In this document: piece after piece, positions 42,625 through 51,778 of the stretch
Position numbering within the stretch: position 1 is the first letter of the stretch
How the letters are laid out: each line of letters starts with the position of its first letter
Assembly: GCF_934630525.1 (NCBI RefSeq)
Contig: NZ_CAKTVX010000002.1
Span: 1-64,000, forward strand
Source of the DNA: an uncultured Slackia sp.
Lineage (GTDB): Bacteria > Actinomycetota > Coriobacteriia > Coriobacteriales > Eggerthellaceae
DNA length: 64,000 nucleotides
Reading direction: 5' to 3'
Made by a program: the position numbers and the translations under genes
Notes under the pieces: model-generated
The model's input: the letters and a program-made list of their open reading frames with translations, nothing else
What the model was told of the DNA's origin: nothing
Database searches by the model: none

Positions 42625-43878
42625 TTATTCGGAATCGTGCGCCGAAGCCTCCACGGCATCGGCGGCGGCGCCCGCTCGGGCCGCACCAGTGGCCGCAGCC
42701 TGCGCGGCAGATGCTGCGGCGTTCGCAACGGCACGCATGGCTCCCGCGGCCACTCCAGGCGCCTGCGCAACCGCGGCACGAACACGGCCCGTGGCAGCAT
42801 TTTTCGCCTGAAGTCCAAGCGATGCTACAAAGCCCTTTGCCGCTCGTCCGGCAGCCGTCTCGTCGGCAGCGCGAGACGCCGCAGCGCGCGCCTCGTCAAC
42901 CACGGCGCCTACGCCGGCCATATTGCCGCCGTGCTCGAAATACTCGGCGGCAGCCATGCCCATGGCCCACGTGCCCGCATAGCCTACACCGGCCTTCACC
43001 GCCCAACCGACAGCAGGCACAAGACCCGCCACCTGACGCGCAACCGTGCGACACGCAAGTCCGCCGCCTACAACGGCTGCAAGCTCCTTCACGCGCTCGG
43101 CGGAAAGCGGCTGCCCATACGCAGCGGCGATTTGGATGACCATTTTCGTCTGGTTCAGCGTCATAATGGGGAAATCGGCGCCGGGAACGAATATCACAAG
43201 GCCAATGCCCGCATTCTGAAACGCCGTCGCACGCACCGATTCCATCGAAAGCGGCTTTCGCACGAAATCGAACGCCTGCGCGAACGCAAGGCGCTTCTCG
43301 CGGAACGCAGCCACTACCCACTCGCCCATCTTCGTGCGAAGTTGCTCGTCATAAGCGGCGCACATCGGCAACGGCTCAAGCGAGAACGGGTCTTCGGGGT
43401 CGACCTCGCGACCCGAAATCGCGCCTTCCTTCGTAACAACGAGCGGCTCATGGAGCGTGACCACGCCGTCGATTTCCGGGTCGGGCGCAATCACGTCAGC
43501 CGCGTCGATGGGATACCCCGCCGCTTCAGCAGCGCCATTCACGCATTCAGGAAGCGTGGTAACAACCATGACGGGAATGCCCTCGCCGCGAAGGCGAGAC
43601 ACGATTTCGCCGATTTCGGGCGTGAAACCGGCAGCGATAACCGCCATGTCGCTGCGAGCGTCGAACGCGATATGGGCGTCTTCGAAGTAGTTCACCGACA
43701 CGCGCGCTTGCGGGCTCGCGCTCGCGAAACTCGAACGCACGAAAGCCGTAAGGTCGTCAGGCGCGGTATCGTCGAGCAAAACAGACACGCACAAAGGCAC
43801 CGAACGAGCCGCCTCAACATCAGTGGCCTCTTGCAATACGGCCATCACATCAATAGGCATCTTGGGCATTTTCGGCAT
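42625..43878 (-). CDS. DUF697/YcjF-like membrane-associated protein
   Basis: 417 residues from the ATG after GAGGAGG. The middle has LIFVPGADFPIMTLNQTKMVIQIAA, matching the DUF697 domain (hydrophobic with TLNQTKM), found in YcjF-like proteins tied to GTPases. An Ala-rich C-terminal tail extends about 60 residues. The N-terminal 180 residues have a Rossmann-like alternation (VMVVTTLPECVNGAA). No GTPase gene lies beside it. Role unknown. Confidence 0.75.
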   Translation of the reverse strand: MPKMPKMPIDVMAVLQEATDVEAARSVPLCVSVLLDDTAPDDLTAFVRSSFASASPQARVSVNYFEDAHIAFDARSDMAVIAAGFTPEIGEIVSRLRGEGIPVMVVTTLPECVNGAAEAAGYPIDAADVIAPDPEIDGVVTLHEPLVVTKEGAISGREVDPEDPFSLEPLPMCAAYDEQLRTKMGEWVVAAFREKRLAFAQAFDFVRKPLSMESVRATAFQNAGIGLVIFVPGADFPIMTLNQTKMVIQIAAAYGQPLSAERVKELAAVVGGGLACRTVARQVAGLVPAVGWAVKAGVGYAGTWAMGMAAAEYFEHGGNMAGVGAVVDEARAAASRAADETAAGRAAKGFVASLGLQAKNAATGRVRAAVAQAPGVAAGAMRAVANAAASAAQAAATGAARAGAAADAVEASAHDSE

Positions 43879-44226
43879 ATCAATTGCCTCCTCGAACAGC
43901 GACCACGCGGCCATCATGCTTGCATTCTTGCCTATTATAGCGTGGGACCGCCATTGATTCCTAAATCCCATAACCCGAAGGAAATCGGCACGAATACCCA
44001 ACGCAACGTACGCCCACTAACATAGAGCGTACCGTCGACAAGGCCGCTGAAGCTCTTACGTTAACTTCAAGGCAACAAAGCCAAACCTCACAGCCAACGC
44101 AATAAAAGACCCCCAATCGCAAAATGCGCCTAGAAAGTGAAAAAGCATATCCGCGTTAACGAACATGCACAATCCATTGCTCCCCATAATGCAAAGAGGG
44201 CTAGGATGCCCTAGCCCAGCCTGTCC
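43879..44226. other. intergenic region between DUF697 and torD genes
   Basis: No gene was seen. TATAAT on the minus strand at 43934-43939 is a probable -10 for the DUF697 gene, though no good -35 is visible. The torD terminator sits at the right end. Confidence 0.5.
44198..44217 (-). terminator. terminator after the molybdoenzyme operon
   Basis: GGGCTAGG (44198-44205) and CCTAGCCC (44210-44217) form a perfect 8-bp stem with a four-base loop, followed on the minus strand by CTCTTTGC, ten bases beyond the torD stop. Confidence 0.75.
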
Positions 44227-44937
44227 CTATTTTTCAATCTGTCGCACGTGCCACGAGAGTGCCGCTTCCGCAAGCCCCAGCATCCGGACAAAATACCCGT
44301 CAGGCGCCTCCGTAGAAACACGTGCCCTCATTTTGCCGATCCAACGCAACGGATGCTCGTTTACGTATTCCGCAAAACGAGCTGCGTCCATTACGTCGTC
44401 CTCACTCGAATCGCCACATTGCGGGGTTGCGTCGATTTCTTCCACAACGCTGCAAGCGACACCGCAAGACAGCCCATTGGCAATCCGTCGACACATTTCG
44501 GAGGCAATAAGCAGCTCGATTCCAATATGGTCTTCGTATTGGTTGCTCTCGTTCTGCAATGACAATCCCATGTCACGCATAATGTCGCGCATCTCATGCG
44601 TGGCCACTCCAAATCCAACATGGGATTCCACGTTGCCATACGCACTTTCCCAAGGCGCCGCAGCCGGCTTCGGAGGACCGACGAACAAATGCGTGAATTC
44701 AACTGAAACATCCCGCACGACGTGCTCGCGACTTTCATGCTCATGGCCATTCGCCCACGATGCGAGCGCCTTCGCTTCATTTTCGAGCGACCCATTGAAC
44801 ATTTTTGAAATCGCAATCCAGAATTCAACATCAAGACCTACGACTTCCGTTCGATTCATGGGGTCAAGAAGGGAATTACCCAAGAATGCATAGAGTTCGG
44901 AGGCCGACCGCCAATCGTCGTTAGAAAAAGTCTGCAT
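44227..44937 (-). CDS. TorD/DmsD-family molybdoenzyme maturation chaperone
   Basis: 236 residues, start after AAAGGCG. All-helical, with the TorD hallmark region EFTHLFVGPPKPAAAPWESAYG. It would hold the Tat-dependent molybdoenzyme in the cytoplasm until cofactor is inserted. It is the last of the four-gene set behind the molybdopterin, FeS and NrfD genes. Confidence 0.9.
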   Translation of the reverse strand: MQTFSNDDWRSASELYAFLGNSLLDPMNRTEVVGLDVEFWIAISKMFNGSLENEAKALASWANGHEHESREHVVRDVSVEFTHLFVGPPKPAAAPWESAYGNVESHVGFGVATHEMRDIMRDMGLSLQNESNQYEDHIGIELLIASEMCRRIANGLSCGVACSVVEEIDATPQCGDSSEDDVMDAARFAEYVNEHPLRWIGKMRARVSTEAPDGYFVRMLGLAEAALSWHVRQIEK

Positions 44938-45012
44938 GAGATGTCGCCTTTCAATGATGCCGCCCGCCTTTCGTGGCGAACGGCATCCCGGAGAGAAGAT
45001 CAATATACGTGT

Positions 45013-46179
45013 CTATGCGTTTTCGTGCCCAACGAGCTTTTTAGACAGGAGCGCGATAGCGAAAACGCAGAAGCTCACGACGGCGGCTACGATAAGCGCC
45101 TCAACAATAGTGGGCGTATACGAGCCCGCGAGTGACCACATATCGGCACCAGTCGAATTGCGAGCAATCGTGGAGCCAGAAGAAATACCCGGCGCACCAT
45201 ACATATTCGTCATCGCAAAGCTCGTGAAAAGGAGCCAAACACGCTTGCAGAATACACCGAACATCACGAGCGCACTCGCGAGCACGACCAGCACGGTATT
45301 CTTGTGGCGCTTTGCAGACGCAAGCAACAGGAACGGAATCAGAAGGCCACCAATGATTTCGAACCAGAAGAACGGCGCAGTCGCACCCGACGTCATAATG
45401 CCCAGAAGCTCGGTCGCACCTTCGGTGCCTGGGTAAAAGACGGTCAAGAGCTCGCAGCCAATGAAGAACGCGTCGACCGCGATAAACGTTGCAAGAAGGC
45501 GCGCCAAATCGGCAAACAGCTTTTCACCCGCATCGAAAATGCCTGCCTTCTTCGATGCAGCAAGCACGCACATCAGCAGGGCCAAACCGGAATCCATCGC
45601 GGAAGCAACGAAAATCGGAGCCATAATCGCGCTATACCAGCCTTCTTTGGCGATTTCCAATCCGAAAATCCACGCAGTAACGCTGTGAACCAGAATTGCA
45701 ACAGGCAGCGCGACATACGAGAGAATCTGAACCTTGCGCTCATCGCCCTTACGCAACCACACGATATCGAGGATGTTGATGACGAGATACGTAGTAATGA
45801 CGCACATATCCCACGCAAGCGGCGATGTGAAATTCAAGCTTACAAACATGTTCCAAATGCGTTGAATGCCACCCAAATCAATCAAGATGAATGCGCCGGC
45901 GCACAGGATGCATACCGTCGAGGTAATAACGGCAGGCATCGAAACCTTTTTGAATGACTCAATATGGAACACATGAGCCGAGCTTGCCACGATCAGACCG
46001 CCGGCAGACAAACCGACAAAGAACATGAAGCACGTGATGTAGAGGCCCCATGACACGCCATTGGACATGCCAGTCACGCCCAAACCGCCCATCAGCTGAT
46101 ACGCATACGCGCAAAAGCCCACCACCATCACAGCCAGAAGAATGCCGAGACCGGCTTTCGCCTTAGAAGAGAATTGCAT
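45013..46179 (-). CDS. NrfD/PsrC-family membrane quinol-oxidising subunit
   Basis: 388 residues with about ten hydrophobic helices. FVGLSAGGLIVASSAHVFHIE is the NrfD-type quinone-site region, and HSVTAWIFGLEIAKEGWYSA is also characteristic. It anchors the FeS and molybdopterin subunits and exchanges electrons with menaquinol. It starts 11 bases after the FeS subunit gene. Confidence 0.9.
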   Translation of the reverse strand: MQFSSKAKAGLGILLAVMVVGFCAYAYQLMGGLGVTGMSNGVSWGLYITCFMFFVGLSAGGLIVASSAHVFHIESFKKVSMPAVITSTVCILCAGAFILIDLGGIQRIWNMFVSLNFTSPLAWDMCVITTYLVINILDIVWLRKGDERKVQILSYVALPVAILVHSVTAWIFGLEIAKEGWYSAIMAPIFVASAMDSGLALLMCVLAASKKAGIFDAGEKLFADLARLLATFIAVDAFFIGCELLTVFYPGTEGATELLGIMTSGATAPFFWFEIIGGLLIPFLLLASAKRHKNTVLVVLASALVMFGVFCKRVWLLFTSFAMTNMYGAPGISSGSTIARNSTGADMWSLAGSYTPTIVEALIVAAVVSFCVFAIALLSKKLVGHENA

Positions 46180-46190
46180 AGTGGCACCCC

Positions 46191-46811
46191 CTAGTTGTTG
46201 TAGTAGAAGACCTGGGGCTTCGTGCCCTTTTCTTCCAGAAGAATACGGACTTTTTTCATGGCATGCAGTTTGGAAATCTCAGACTCGGGATCGTCCAAGT
46301 CCCCATAGACGCGAGCATGCGTCGGGCAGCACACCACACACATCGGCTTTTCTCCGTCATCGGTGCGCTCTTTGCACAGCGTGCACTTTTCCATTACGCC
46401 ACGGGTGCGAACAGGCACGCGAGCATCGCCGTAATTGAAGTCGGGCTCGCGGAGCGGATCTTCCCAGTTGAATACACGCGCGTTATACGGACATGCTGCC
46501 ATGCACATTCGACAACCGATGCACTTGTCGTAATCAATCTCAACACGGCCCTTGTCATCTTTGTACGTGGCTCCAGTCGGGCATACTTTCTTGCATGCGG
46601 CATTTTCGCAATGTTGGCACGCGAGCGCGATATAGGTGCGACTCAAATTCGGGTATTCGCCCACTGCGCCGTCAATCACGTCGCAGCCCTCGGTAATTAC
46701 GCGATTCCAGAGCATGTTCATAGGAACGTTGTTTTGCATTTTGCACGCATTAGCACAGGTATGGCAGCCAATGCAGCGATCAAGGTTAATGCCAATGGCA
46801 AGTTTCGTCAT
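46191..46811 (-). CDS. 4Fe-4S electron-transfer subunit (DmsB/NrfC type)
   Basis: 206 residues with four ferredoxin clusters: CIGCHTCANACK, CQHCENAACKKVCP, CIGCRMCMAACP and CTLCKERTDDGEKPMCVVCCP. This is the DmsB arrangement, moving electrons between the NrfD and molybdopterin subunits on the outer membrane face. It lies 10 bases after the molybdopterin gene. Confidence 0.95.
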   Translation of the reverse strand: MTKLAIGINLDRCIGCHTCANACKMQNNVPMNMLWNRVITEGCDVIDGAVGEYPNLSRTYIALACQHCENAACKKVCPTGATYKDDKGRVEIDYDKCIGCRMCMAACPYNARVFNWEDPLREPDFNYGDARVPVRTRGVMEKCTLCKERTDDGEKPMCVVCCPTHARVYGDLDDPESEISKLHAMKKVRILLEEKGTKPQVFYYNN

Positions 46812-46821
46812 TGATTGTCAC

Positions 46822-49221
46822 CTACGCTTTCTTCACTTCGATGAGCGTGTCGTTAAAGGGAATGGGCGCACCAGTGGGCAAATATTCGTCGCGCTCATTG
46901 ACGTGGTCATTCGTCACATTTTGAGTGTTGCCCTCTTCGATAAATTTGCTCCAACCTGCCTCAAACGTGCGAGACGACCCCGGACGCACTGCGTTATTTG
47001 CGCGCGCAACGCATTTGAACGACCCACGATCATTGAATGCCTCGATCAAGTCGCCGTCGGCAATGCCCCTCGATTCCATATCTCTCGGATTAAGCTCGAG
47101 CACCGGCTTGACAAACTGTTGAAGCCATGCGGCGGCCTTGAAGTGCGAGTGATTCGAGAAACGCGTGCGCGTCTGTGTAAACTGCAGCGGATACTTCTCG
47201 GCGAGCGGATTGCCTGCATACGCCTCGTTGTTCTCTTCCCAGTTCGGCCAGCCCTGGCCGACTTCGGCTTGTGACTGGTAATACACTTCCATGCGCTCGG
47301 TCGGCGTCTTAAATTTCAGATCCGTGTAACCGCGACGAGGCTCATCAGTATTGGCCATCTTGATGCTGCCGTGATTTTTAATCAGGGCATCGAGCGTAAT
47401 GCCTTGGTCGGCCAAATCTTTCGAGTTCTCGATTTGATAGCGTACAAGCTCCTCGGCGTCCTTAGGCAAGTAATCTCCCAAGCCAACCGATTCGGCAATC
47501 AGGCGCATCACGTCGAAGTCGGGCTTGCTGTCGAACAGCGGGTCAATGCATTTCGTCTGCAGGTTCACGTGGTTATAATCGCTGCGGACGATGGAATGCT
47601 CGACCGTATCCTCGAATTTGCTGCATACCGGCAAAACTATGTCAGCGTACTTCACGGTATCTTCGTAGTACATTCCGATATGCACAATGAAATCAAGCGA
47701 ATCAATCCATTCGCGAGTCTTGTTCATGTTCGCCCAATACTGCTGGAAGGTATTGCCAAGCGAGATAATCACATGCACATCGTTTTCGCGAGTGGGGAAG
47801 CGATCGGCGCGAACATCGAGCTCGGCGGGCTTAAACTGCTCGGGAAGCTTCCATTCGCCAAGCGCCACGCCATAGCCCGCACCACCGATGGTATGGCCAA
47901 TGCCACTGCCTGGTTTGCCAATATTTCCCGTGAGAGCCGTGAGCACCATGCCGGCATGGCCAATAATGTCTGGATTGGAATACTTGTCCGACCCACCCTG
48001 GCCAAATACCAAATAAGCAGGACCATTCGTCGCGTACTTGCGAGCGACTTCCTCAATCGTGGCTGCATCGATTCCGGTAACGCCTGCGGCCCATTCGGTG
48101 GTGTACTGCGCCTGATTCTTTTTCAAATTCGAAAAAGCGGTCGTTGCCTGCACTCCATCAAGATCGAATTCACCTTCAAGCGCAGCAGTCAAAATCGCAG
48201 ACGAATACGGAACGGCTTTGCCAGCCGTCGCATCCCATACCATGAAATCGCCCGGATCAACCGGATCACCGGTCTCTTCGTCAATGCCCCACTCTTTGCC
48301 CTCGCGCAGCATCTCGCCAGTTTCAGCATTCATCAAAAATGGCAGAGAAGTATGCTCGAGCACGAATTTTTCGTCGTACAACTTATTCTCAAGGATATAC
48401 GTCGTCATACCCAAGTAAAACGCCGCATCGCATCCAGGTTGAATGGGAATCCACTGGTCAGCTTTGCTCGCCGTGGTAGAAAAATGAGGATCGAGTACGA
48501 TAATCTCGCACCCTGCTTCTTTGGCGTCCATGAAGGTATTCGCCTGCATCATTGAAGTTTCCAGCAGGTTTGTACCAGCGATAACCAAGGTCTTCGTATT
48601 CACCCAATCGCGCGATTCAGCCGTACCACCGCCGAAAACGTCGCCGCCAATGGCGGGCGCCTCGCCATTGCCCGTTCCGCGATCAATACCCGGCTCAACG
48701 CCAGTCGCGCAGCCCAAGAGCGCTGGCAGGAAGGAAAAACGCGGTTCATTAGAGGCGGACATGTATACGGAAGACTTACCGTACTTATTCCACGCTTTAT
48801 TCAGCTCCTCGCCAATCGTAGCAAGAGCCTCATCCCACGTAATCGCCTCGAACTCATTGCTTCCACGCTCGCCAACACGACGCATAGGCGTCTGAAGGCG
48901 CTCGTCGGAATACACGTGTTGAATCTCAGAGATGCCCTTCATGCATACATGGCGATAATATTCGTCAACTGTATCATTGGGCTGGATCATAGCCAAACGA
49001 CCATCGCGAACCGTGCACTTCAATGAGCAGCGGCCCGTGCACATGAACTGGTGCAACGTATAGACGGTTTTCTCTTCGGCGGCTTCGGGCGCCGTCGAAC
49101 CGAGCCATCCAGAACAACCGGTCATCGAACCGGCGGCAGCCAGGCCCATAGCCGATACGGCACCAGCTTTGAGAAAGCCTCTGCGGGTTAGGTCGAATTT
49201 CGAACCTTGTGCTCCCGTCAT
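46822..49221 (-). CDS. Tat-exported molybdopterin oxidoreductase (DMSO reductase family), substrate unknown
   Basis: 799 residues, ATG after GAGGAGG. TRRGFLKAGAVSAMGLAAAG is a twin-arginine signal, followed by a Cys (TGCSG) that could also be a lipobox-like feature. CTGRCSLKC with a later CMKG provides the FS0 [4Fe-4S] cluster. GSDKYSNPDIIGHAG, LTGNIGKPGSG, SLGNTFQQYW and FNDRGSFKC belong to the cofactor-binding parts. With FeS, NrfD and TorD genes it forms a respiratory reductase facing the cell exterior. Related Eggerthellaceae enzymes reduce sulfoxides, N-oxides, catechols or other gut compounds; the molybdenum ligand and substrate cannot be set here. Confidence 0.93.
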   Translation of the reverse strand: MTGAQGSKFDLTRRGFLKAGAVSAMGLAAAGSMTGCSGWLGSTAPEAAEEKTVYTLHQFMCTGRCSLKCTVRDGRLAMIQPNDTVDEYYRHVCMKGISEIQHVYSDERLQTPMRRVGERGSNEFEAITWDEALATIGEELNKAWNKYGKSSVYMSASNEPRFSFLPALLGCATGVEPGIDRGTGNGEAPAIGGDVFGGGTAESRDWVNTKTLVIAGTNLLETSMMQANTFMDAKEAGCEIIVLDPHFSTTASKADQWIPIQPGCDAAFYLGMTTYILENKLYDEKFVLEHTSLPFLMNAETGEMLREGKEWGIDEETGDPVDPGDFMVWDATAGKAVPYSSAILTAALEGEFDLDGVQATTAFSNLKKNQAQYTTEWAAGVTGIDAATIEEVARKYATNGPAYLVFGQGGSDKYSNPDIIGHAGMVLTALTGNIGKPGSGIGHTIGGAGYGVALGEWKLPEQFKPAELDVRADRFPTRENDVHVIISLGNTFQQYWANMNKTREWIDSLDFIVHIGMYYEDTVKYADIVLPVCSKFEDTVEHSIVRSDYNHVNLQTKCIDPLFDSKPDFDVMRLIAESVGLGDYLPKDAEELVRYQIENSKDLADQGITLDALIKNHGSIKMANTDEPRRGYTDLKFKTPTERMEVYYQSQAEVGQGWPNWEENNEAYAGNPLAEKYPLQFTQTRTRFSNHSHFKAAAWLQQFVKPVLELNPRDMESRGIADGDLIEAFNDRGSFKCVARANNAVRPGSSRTFEAGWSKFIEEGNTQNVTNDHVNERDEYLPTGAPIPFNDTLIEVKKA

Positions 49222-49371
49222 GTTTCCTCCTCGAATTAATCCCGAAAGCGCCACCCTAGGCACATACTCCGCATGTTTGCAACCAAAACGAAATTGGACC
49301 TAGGATTGCGCTCCCCCCTTGCATGAATCAAAAAAGGCAGGCCAACCTAATGCCCAATATAATACTCTTTT

Positions 49372-49395
49372 ATTGAACTAGTTCAATAGTTCAAT
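49372..49395. promoter_or_regulatory. TAGTTCAAT operator cluster upstream of the molybdoenzyme operon
   Basis: ATTGAACTAGTTCAAT (49372-49387) is a perfect 16-bp palindrome, followed by another AGTTCAAT at 49388-49395. It sits about 150 bases upstream of the molybdopterin gene start, in an AT-rich stretch. The half-site ATTGAACTA recurs at 50842-50850 upstream of the GntR gene. Confidence 0.6.
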
Positions 49396-49421
49396 AGTTA
49401 TTTTATTTGAGGATAGCTACA

Positions 49422-50360
49422 TTATTTCGAGGTCGCCACGTCAACAAAACCATCAGCCAGGCTGCTCGGCGCAATGAGCACACCTTTGCCATCGCGAGCG
49501 CTTTCGTAGGATAGATTCATCGCACGAAGTTGCATGGCGCCAGGCTCCTGGTTATAGGTGCGCGCCGCATCAACATACATTTCCGAAATGTCCCGTTCAA
49601 CATCGGCAAGCAGTATGCGAGCGTCTCGCTCCCGCTCAGCCTGAGCCTCGCGTGCAAGCGAATCTTGCAGCTCATTCGGAATCTTAATATTGCGAATCTC
49701 AACCGAAATAACGCTAATGCCCCATTCCTCGCATTTCTCGGCCATGAATTCTTGCAACTCGTGATCGAGCTGGCGACGACGCAGCGACAGATCTGCCAGA
49801 CTCACCTGACCTATAGCGTCGCGAATGGCAGTTTGCGCAGCTCTGCGCACAGCTTGGGGGAAATTCGCAACCTCGAGGCAGGCTTTTTCCGAGTCAAATA
49901 CAGCCCAAAACAGAATCGCATCAACATCGACGCTCACCAAATCACTCGTAAGCGCCTGCTCCGCATAGAACGCCGTCGTAATGACTCGTTGATCTATGCG
50001 CATGGCAACTGAGTCAACAAAAGGAATCACCACATAAATACCAGGCTGCGCAATTCTCCGAAAACGGCCAAAGCGCAGAAGGGCCACATGCTCCCATTGG
50101 GTCGCTACGCGAAACGTCGATGAAAGCGCAAAGCCGGCTATGGCCGATGCAAGCACGGTGTATGGCGACAAGACGGGCAGCGTAAGTGCGAAAACAACGC
50201 AGAAGCCGAGAGCAAACATAAGAATCGCAAAACCATAGACGCCAGCACGCGACGCATCTTTCTCGGAGACGATATTATCCGGAGATTCATGAGAAGCGCT
50301 CGTAAACGCCTGTTCAGACGCGGCGCTATCATTTACGCAATGATTCTTTCCAAGCTTCAT
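49422..50360 (-). CDS. SPFH/band 7 (stomatin-prohibitin) membrane protein
   Basis: 312 residues. An N-terminal hydrophobic pair (about 42-86) is followed by the band 7 domain (VALLRFGRFRRIAQPGIYVVIPFVD, QRVITTAFYAEQALTSDLVSV) and a helical ARE-rich tail (LAREAQAERERDARILLADVE). SPFH proteins organise membrane microdomains. It overlaps the GntR gene by four bases (ATGA), so the two are translated together. Confidence 0.9.
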   Translation of the reverse strand: MKLGKNHCVNDSAASEQAFTSASHESPDNIVSEKDASRAGVYGFAILMFALGFCVVFALTLPVLSPYTVLASAIAGFALSSTFRVATQWEHVALLRFGRFRRIAQPGIYVVIPFVDSVAMRIDQRVITTAFYAEQALTSDLVSVDVDAILFWAVFDSEKACLEVANFPQAVRRAAQTAIRDAIGQVSLADLSLRRRQLDHELQEFMAEKCEEWGISVISVEIRNIKIPNELQDSLAREAQAERERDARILLADVERDISEMYVDAARTYNQEPGAMQLRAMNLSYESARDGKGVLIAPSSLADGFVDVATSK

Positions 50361-50794
50361 ACGAACATTCCTCCTGCGCGATTCGCAACCGCCGCCGCAG
50401 CGTCGGACTCAGAAAGACCGAGCTCTTTCGCCTGCTCTAGAAAAGTATCGACGAGCAAATCGATCGCAGCTTTCGCATCGGCAGCTTCAAATCCTTCAGA
50501 ATTGACCTCCGCCACAAACGTTCCCTTGCCGCGCCGCGTTATGACGTACCCGTCTTTTTCGATGTCGCGATAAACCTTGCTAACCGTGTTGTAATTTACG
50601 CTAAGGAACGAGGACAAATCGCGCACAGTGGGCAATTTGGAACCGGGTGCCACAGTTCCCGACACGACCAAATACACCAAACGATTTCGTAACTGCATCC
50701 AAATGGGAACACCGCTATTCTCATCGAGCGTAATGAGGTTTTTATCTACCATGGTTGGCGAAAATGCCGTATTTGTTTTCACTGCGGGATTCAT
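50357..50794 (-). CDS. GntR-family regulator, short YtrA-like type
   Basis: 145 residues. The winged helix covers about residues 25-95 (GVPIWMQLRNRLVYLVVSG, LPTVRDLSSFLSVNYNTVSKVYRD, GKGTFVAE); a short helical tail (SESDAAAAVANRAGG) forms the dimer as in YtrA-type regulators. It is co-translated with the SPFH gene. Identical half-sites in its own promoter and before the molybdoenzyme operon suggest it controls both. Confidence 0.9.
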   Translation of the reverse strand: MNPAVKTNTAFSPTMVDKNLITLDENSGVPIWMQLRNRLVYLVVSGTVAPGSKLPTVRDLSSFLSVNYNTVSKVYRDIEKDGYVITRRGKGTFVAEVNSEGFEAADAKAAIDLLVDTFLEQAKELGLSESDAAAAVANRAGGMFV

Positions 50795-50841
50795 AACCCA
50801 CCCCGATCGAATCTTCGCTTACAACGCGAGCATAATTGCAT

Positions 50842-50850
50842 ATTGAACTA
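50842..50850. promoter_or_regulatory. ATTGAACTA half-site upstream of the GntR gene
   Basis: ATTGAACTA, 48 bases before the GntR start, is the same half-site found in the palindrome at 49372-49387. It is followed by TTACATTATG, an AT-rich region fit for a promoter. Confidence 0.5.
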
Positions 50851-50855
50851 TTACA

Positions 50856-51719
50856 TTATGACACAACAAAACATGGAGCAGAATAAAGAGCCACGCCGAT
50901 GATACAAAATCGAAGGCACGCACCGCCTACGAGCACCGAGCACCCATCCACCAATCGAAGAGCGGGCGCAAAACCATGTCGCTCGAAACATGCAAGCACA
51001 AGAGGGACGACGATGCCACATAGCACAAGGCCAACCCAAAAAACGTCCGCCCATTCTCCAAACAGCAGCATGGAGCACGACTGACGCGAAGCTTCACTAT
51101 ACAGCCAACGCCCAATCAGCAAGGCAACGAGCGAAACCGCCTCAATTACGCACAGAACCACCCCCACCCAACGCAGGCAAGAAAAGCCCCGAGCACTTCC
51201 CTGGATACAGAAAGCCACGGCGGAAAGAAAGCCGCACCCACAGCTCAAAGCTGAAAAAACGAACAACGCCACAAGCAGCGGAGTATTCCAAAAGTCAACG
51301 GAATTCATAGAAGCGAGCAGAACACCCGTATAGCACATGAGCCCCACGGCGATTACAGAACCAATGACTTCAAGAAGACGAAAGCAACGGCAGCGAACTC
51401 GCAAGAGCAGCAACGCGACAACCATTAAAAAAACGACAAGGGCAAGGGCGATAAGCCACGCGCCAATCGAAACAAGCGAACGAACCGGATTCGAGAACGC
51501 AAAGCCAATCGCGGCGGGATTTCCTAAATCGAGGAACAACATGAGCGCAGCAATGCCCAACAGCACTGGCGCACCACAAAAGCCCACGCGGGATGCAAGC
51601 GAAACCAAGCGCATGTCCGCGAAAGAGTTCCCCCGAAAATCAAGAGTCGCGGCAATCACGAACGACCCAGCCGCAGTTCCAGCAAAAAACAAATACCACA
51701 CTGCAAAATCGCTGAACAT
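50856..51719 (-). CDS. NrfD/DmsC-like polytopic membrane protein
   Basis: 287 residues with about eight helices. The first segment FAVWYLFFAGTAAGSFVIAA is NrfD-like (AGTAAG), but no FeS or catalytic subunit gene is adjacent. It stands just upstream of the GntR/SPFH pair in the same direction and may be a stand-alone quinone-linked protein or an alternative anchor for the molybdoenzyme. The protein is rich in Cys and Ser, which is unusual for the family. Confidence 0.7.
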   Translation of the reverse strand: MFSDFAVWYLFFAGTAAGSFVIAATLDFRGNSFADMRLVSLASRVGFCGAPVLLGIAALMLFLDLGNPAAIGFAFSNPVRSLVSIGAWLIALALVVFLMVVALLLLRVRCRCFRLLEVIGSVIAVGLMCYTGVLLASMNSVDFWNTPLLVALFVFSALSCGCGFLSAVAFCIQGSARGFSCLRWVGVVLCVIEAVSLVALLIGRWLYSEASRQSCSMLLFGEWADVFWVGLVLCGIVVPLVLACFERHGFAPALRLVDGCSVLVGGACLRFCIIGVALYSAPCFVVS

Positions 51720-51778
51720 AGGTTCACCTCGGCAAAGAGTAAAGATGCGACACCCCCTGTCGCATCTCGAATTCTACC

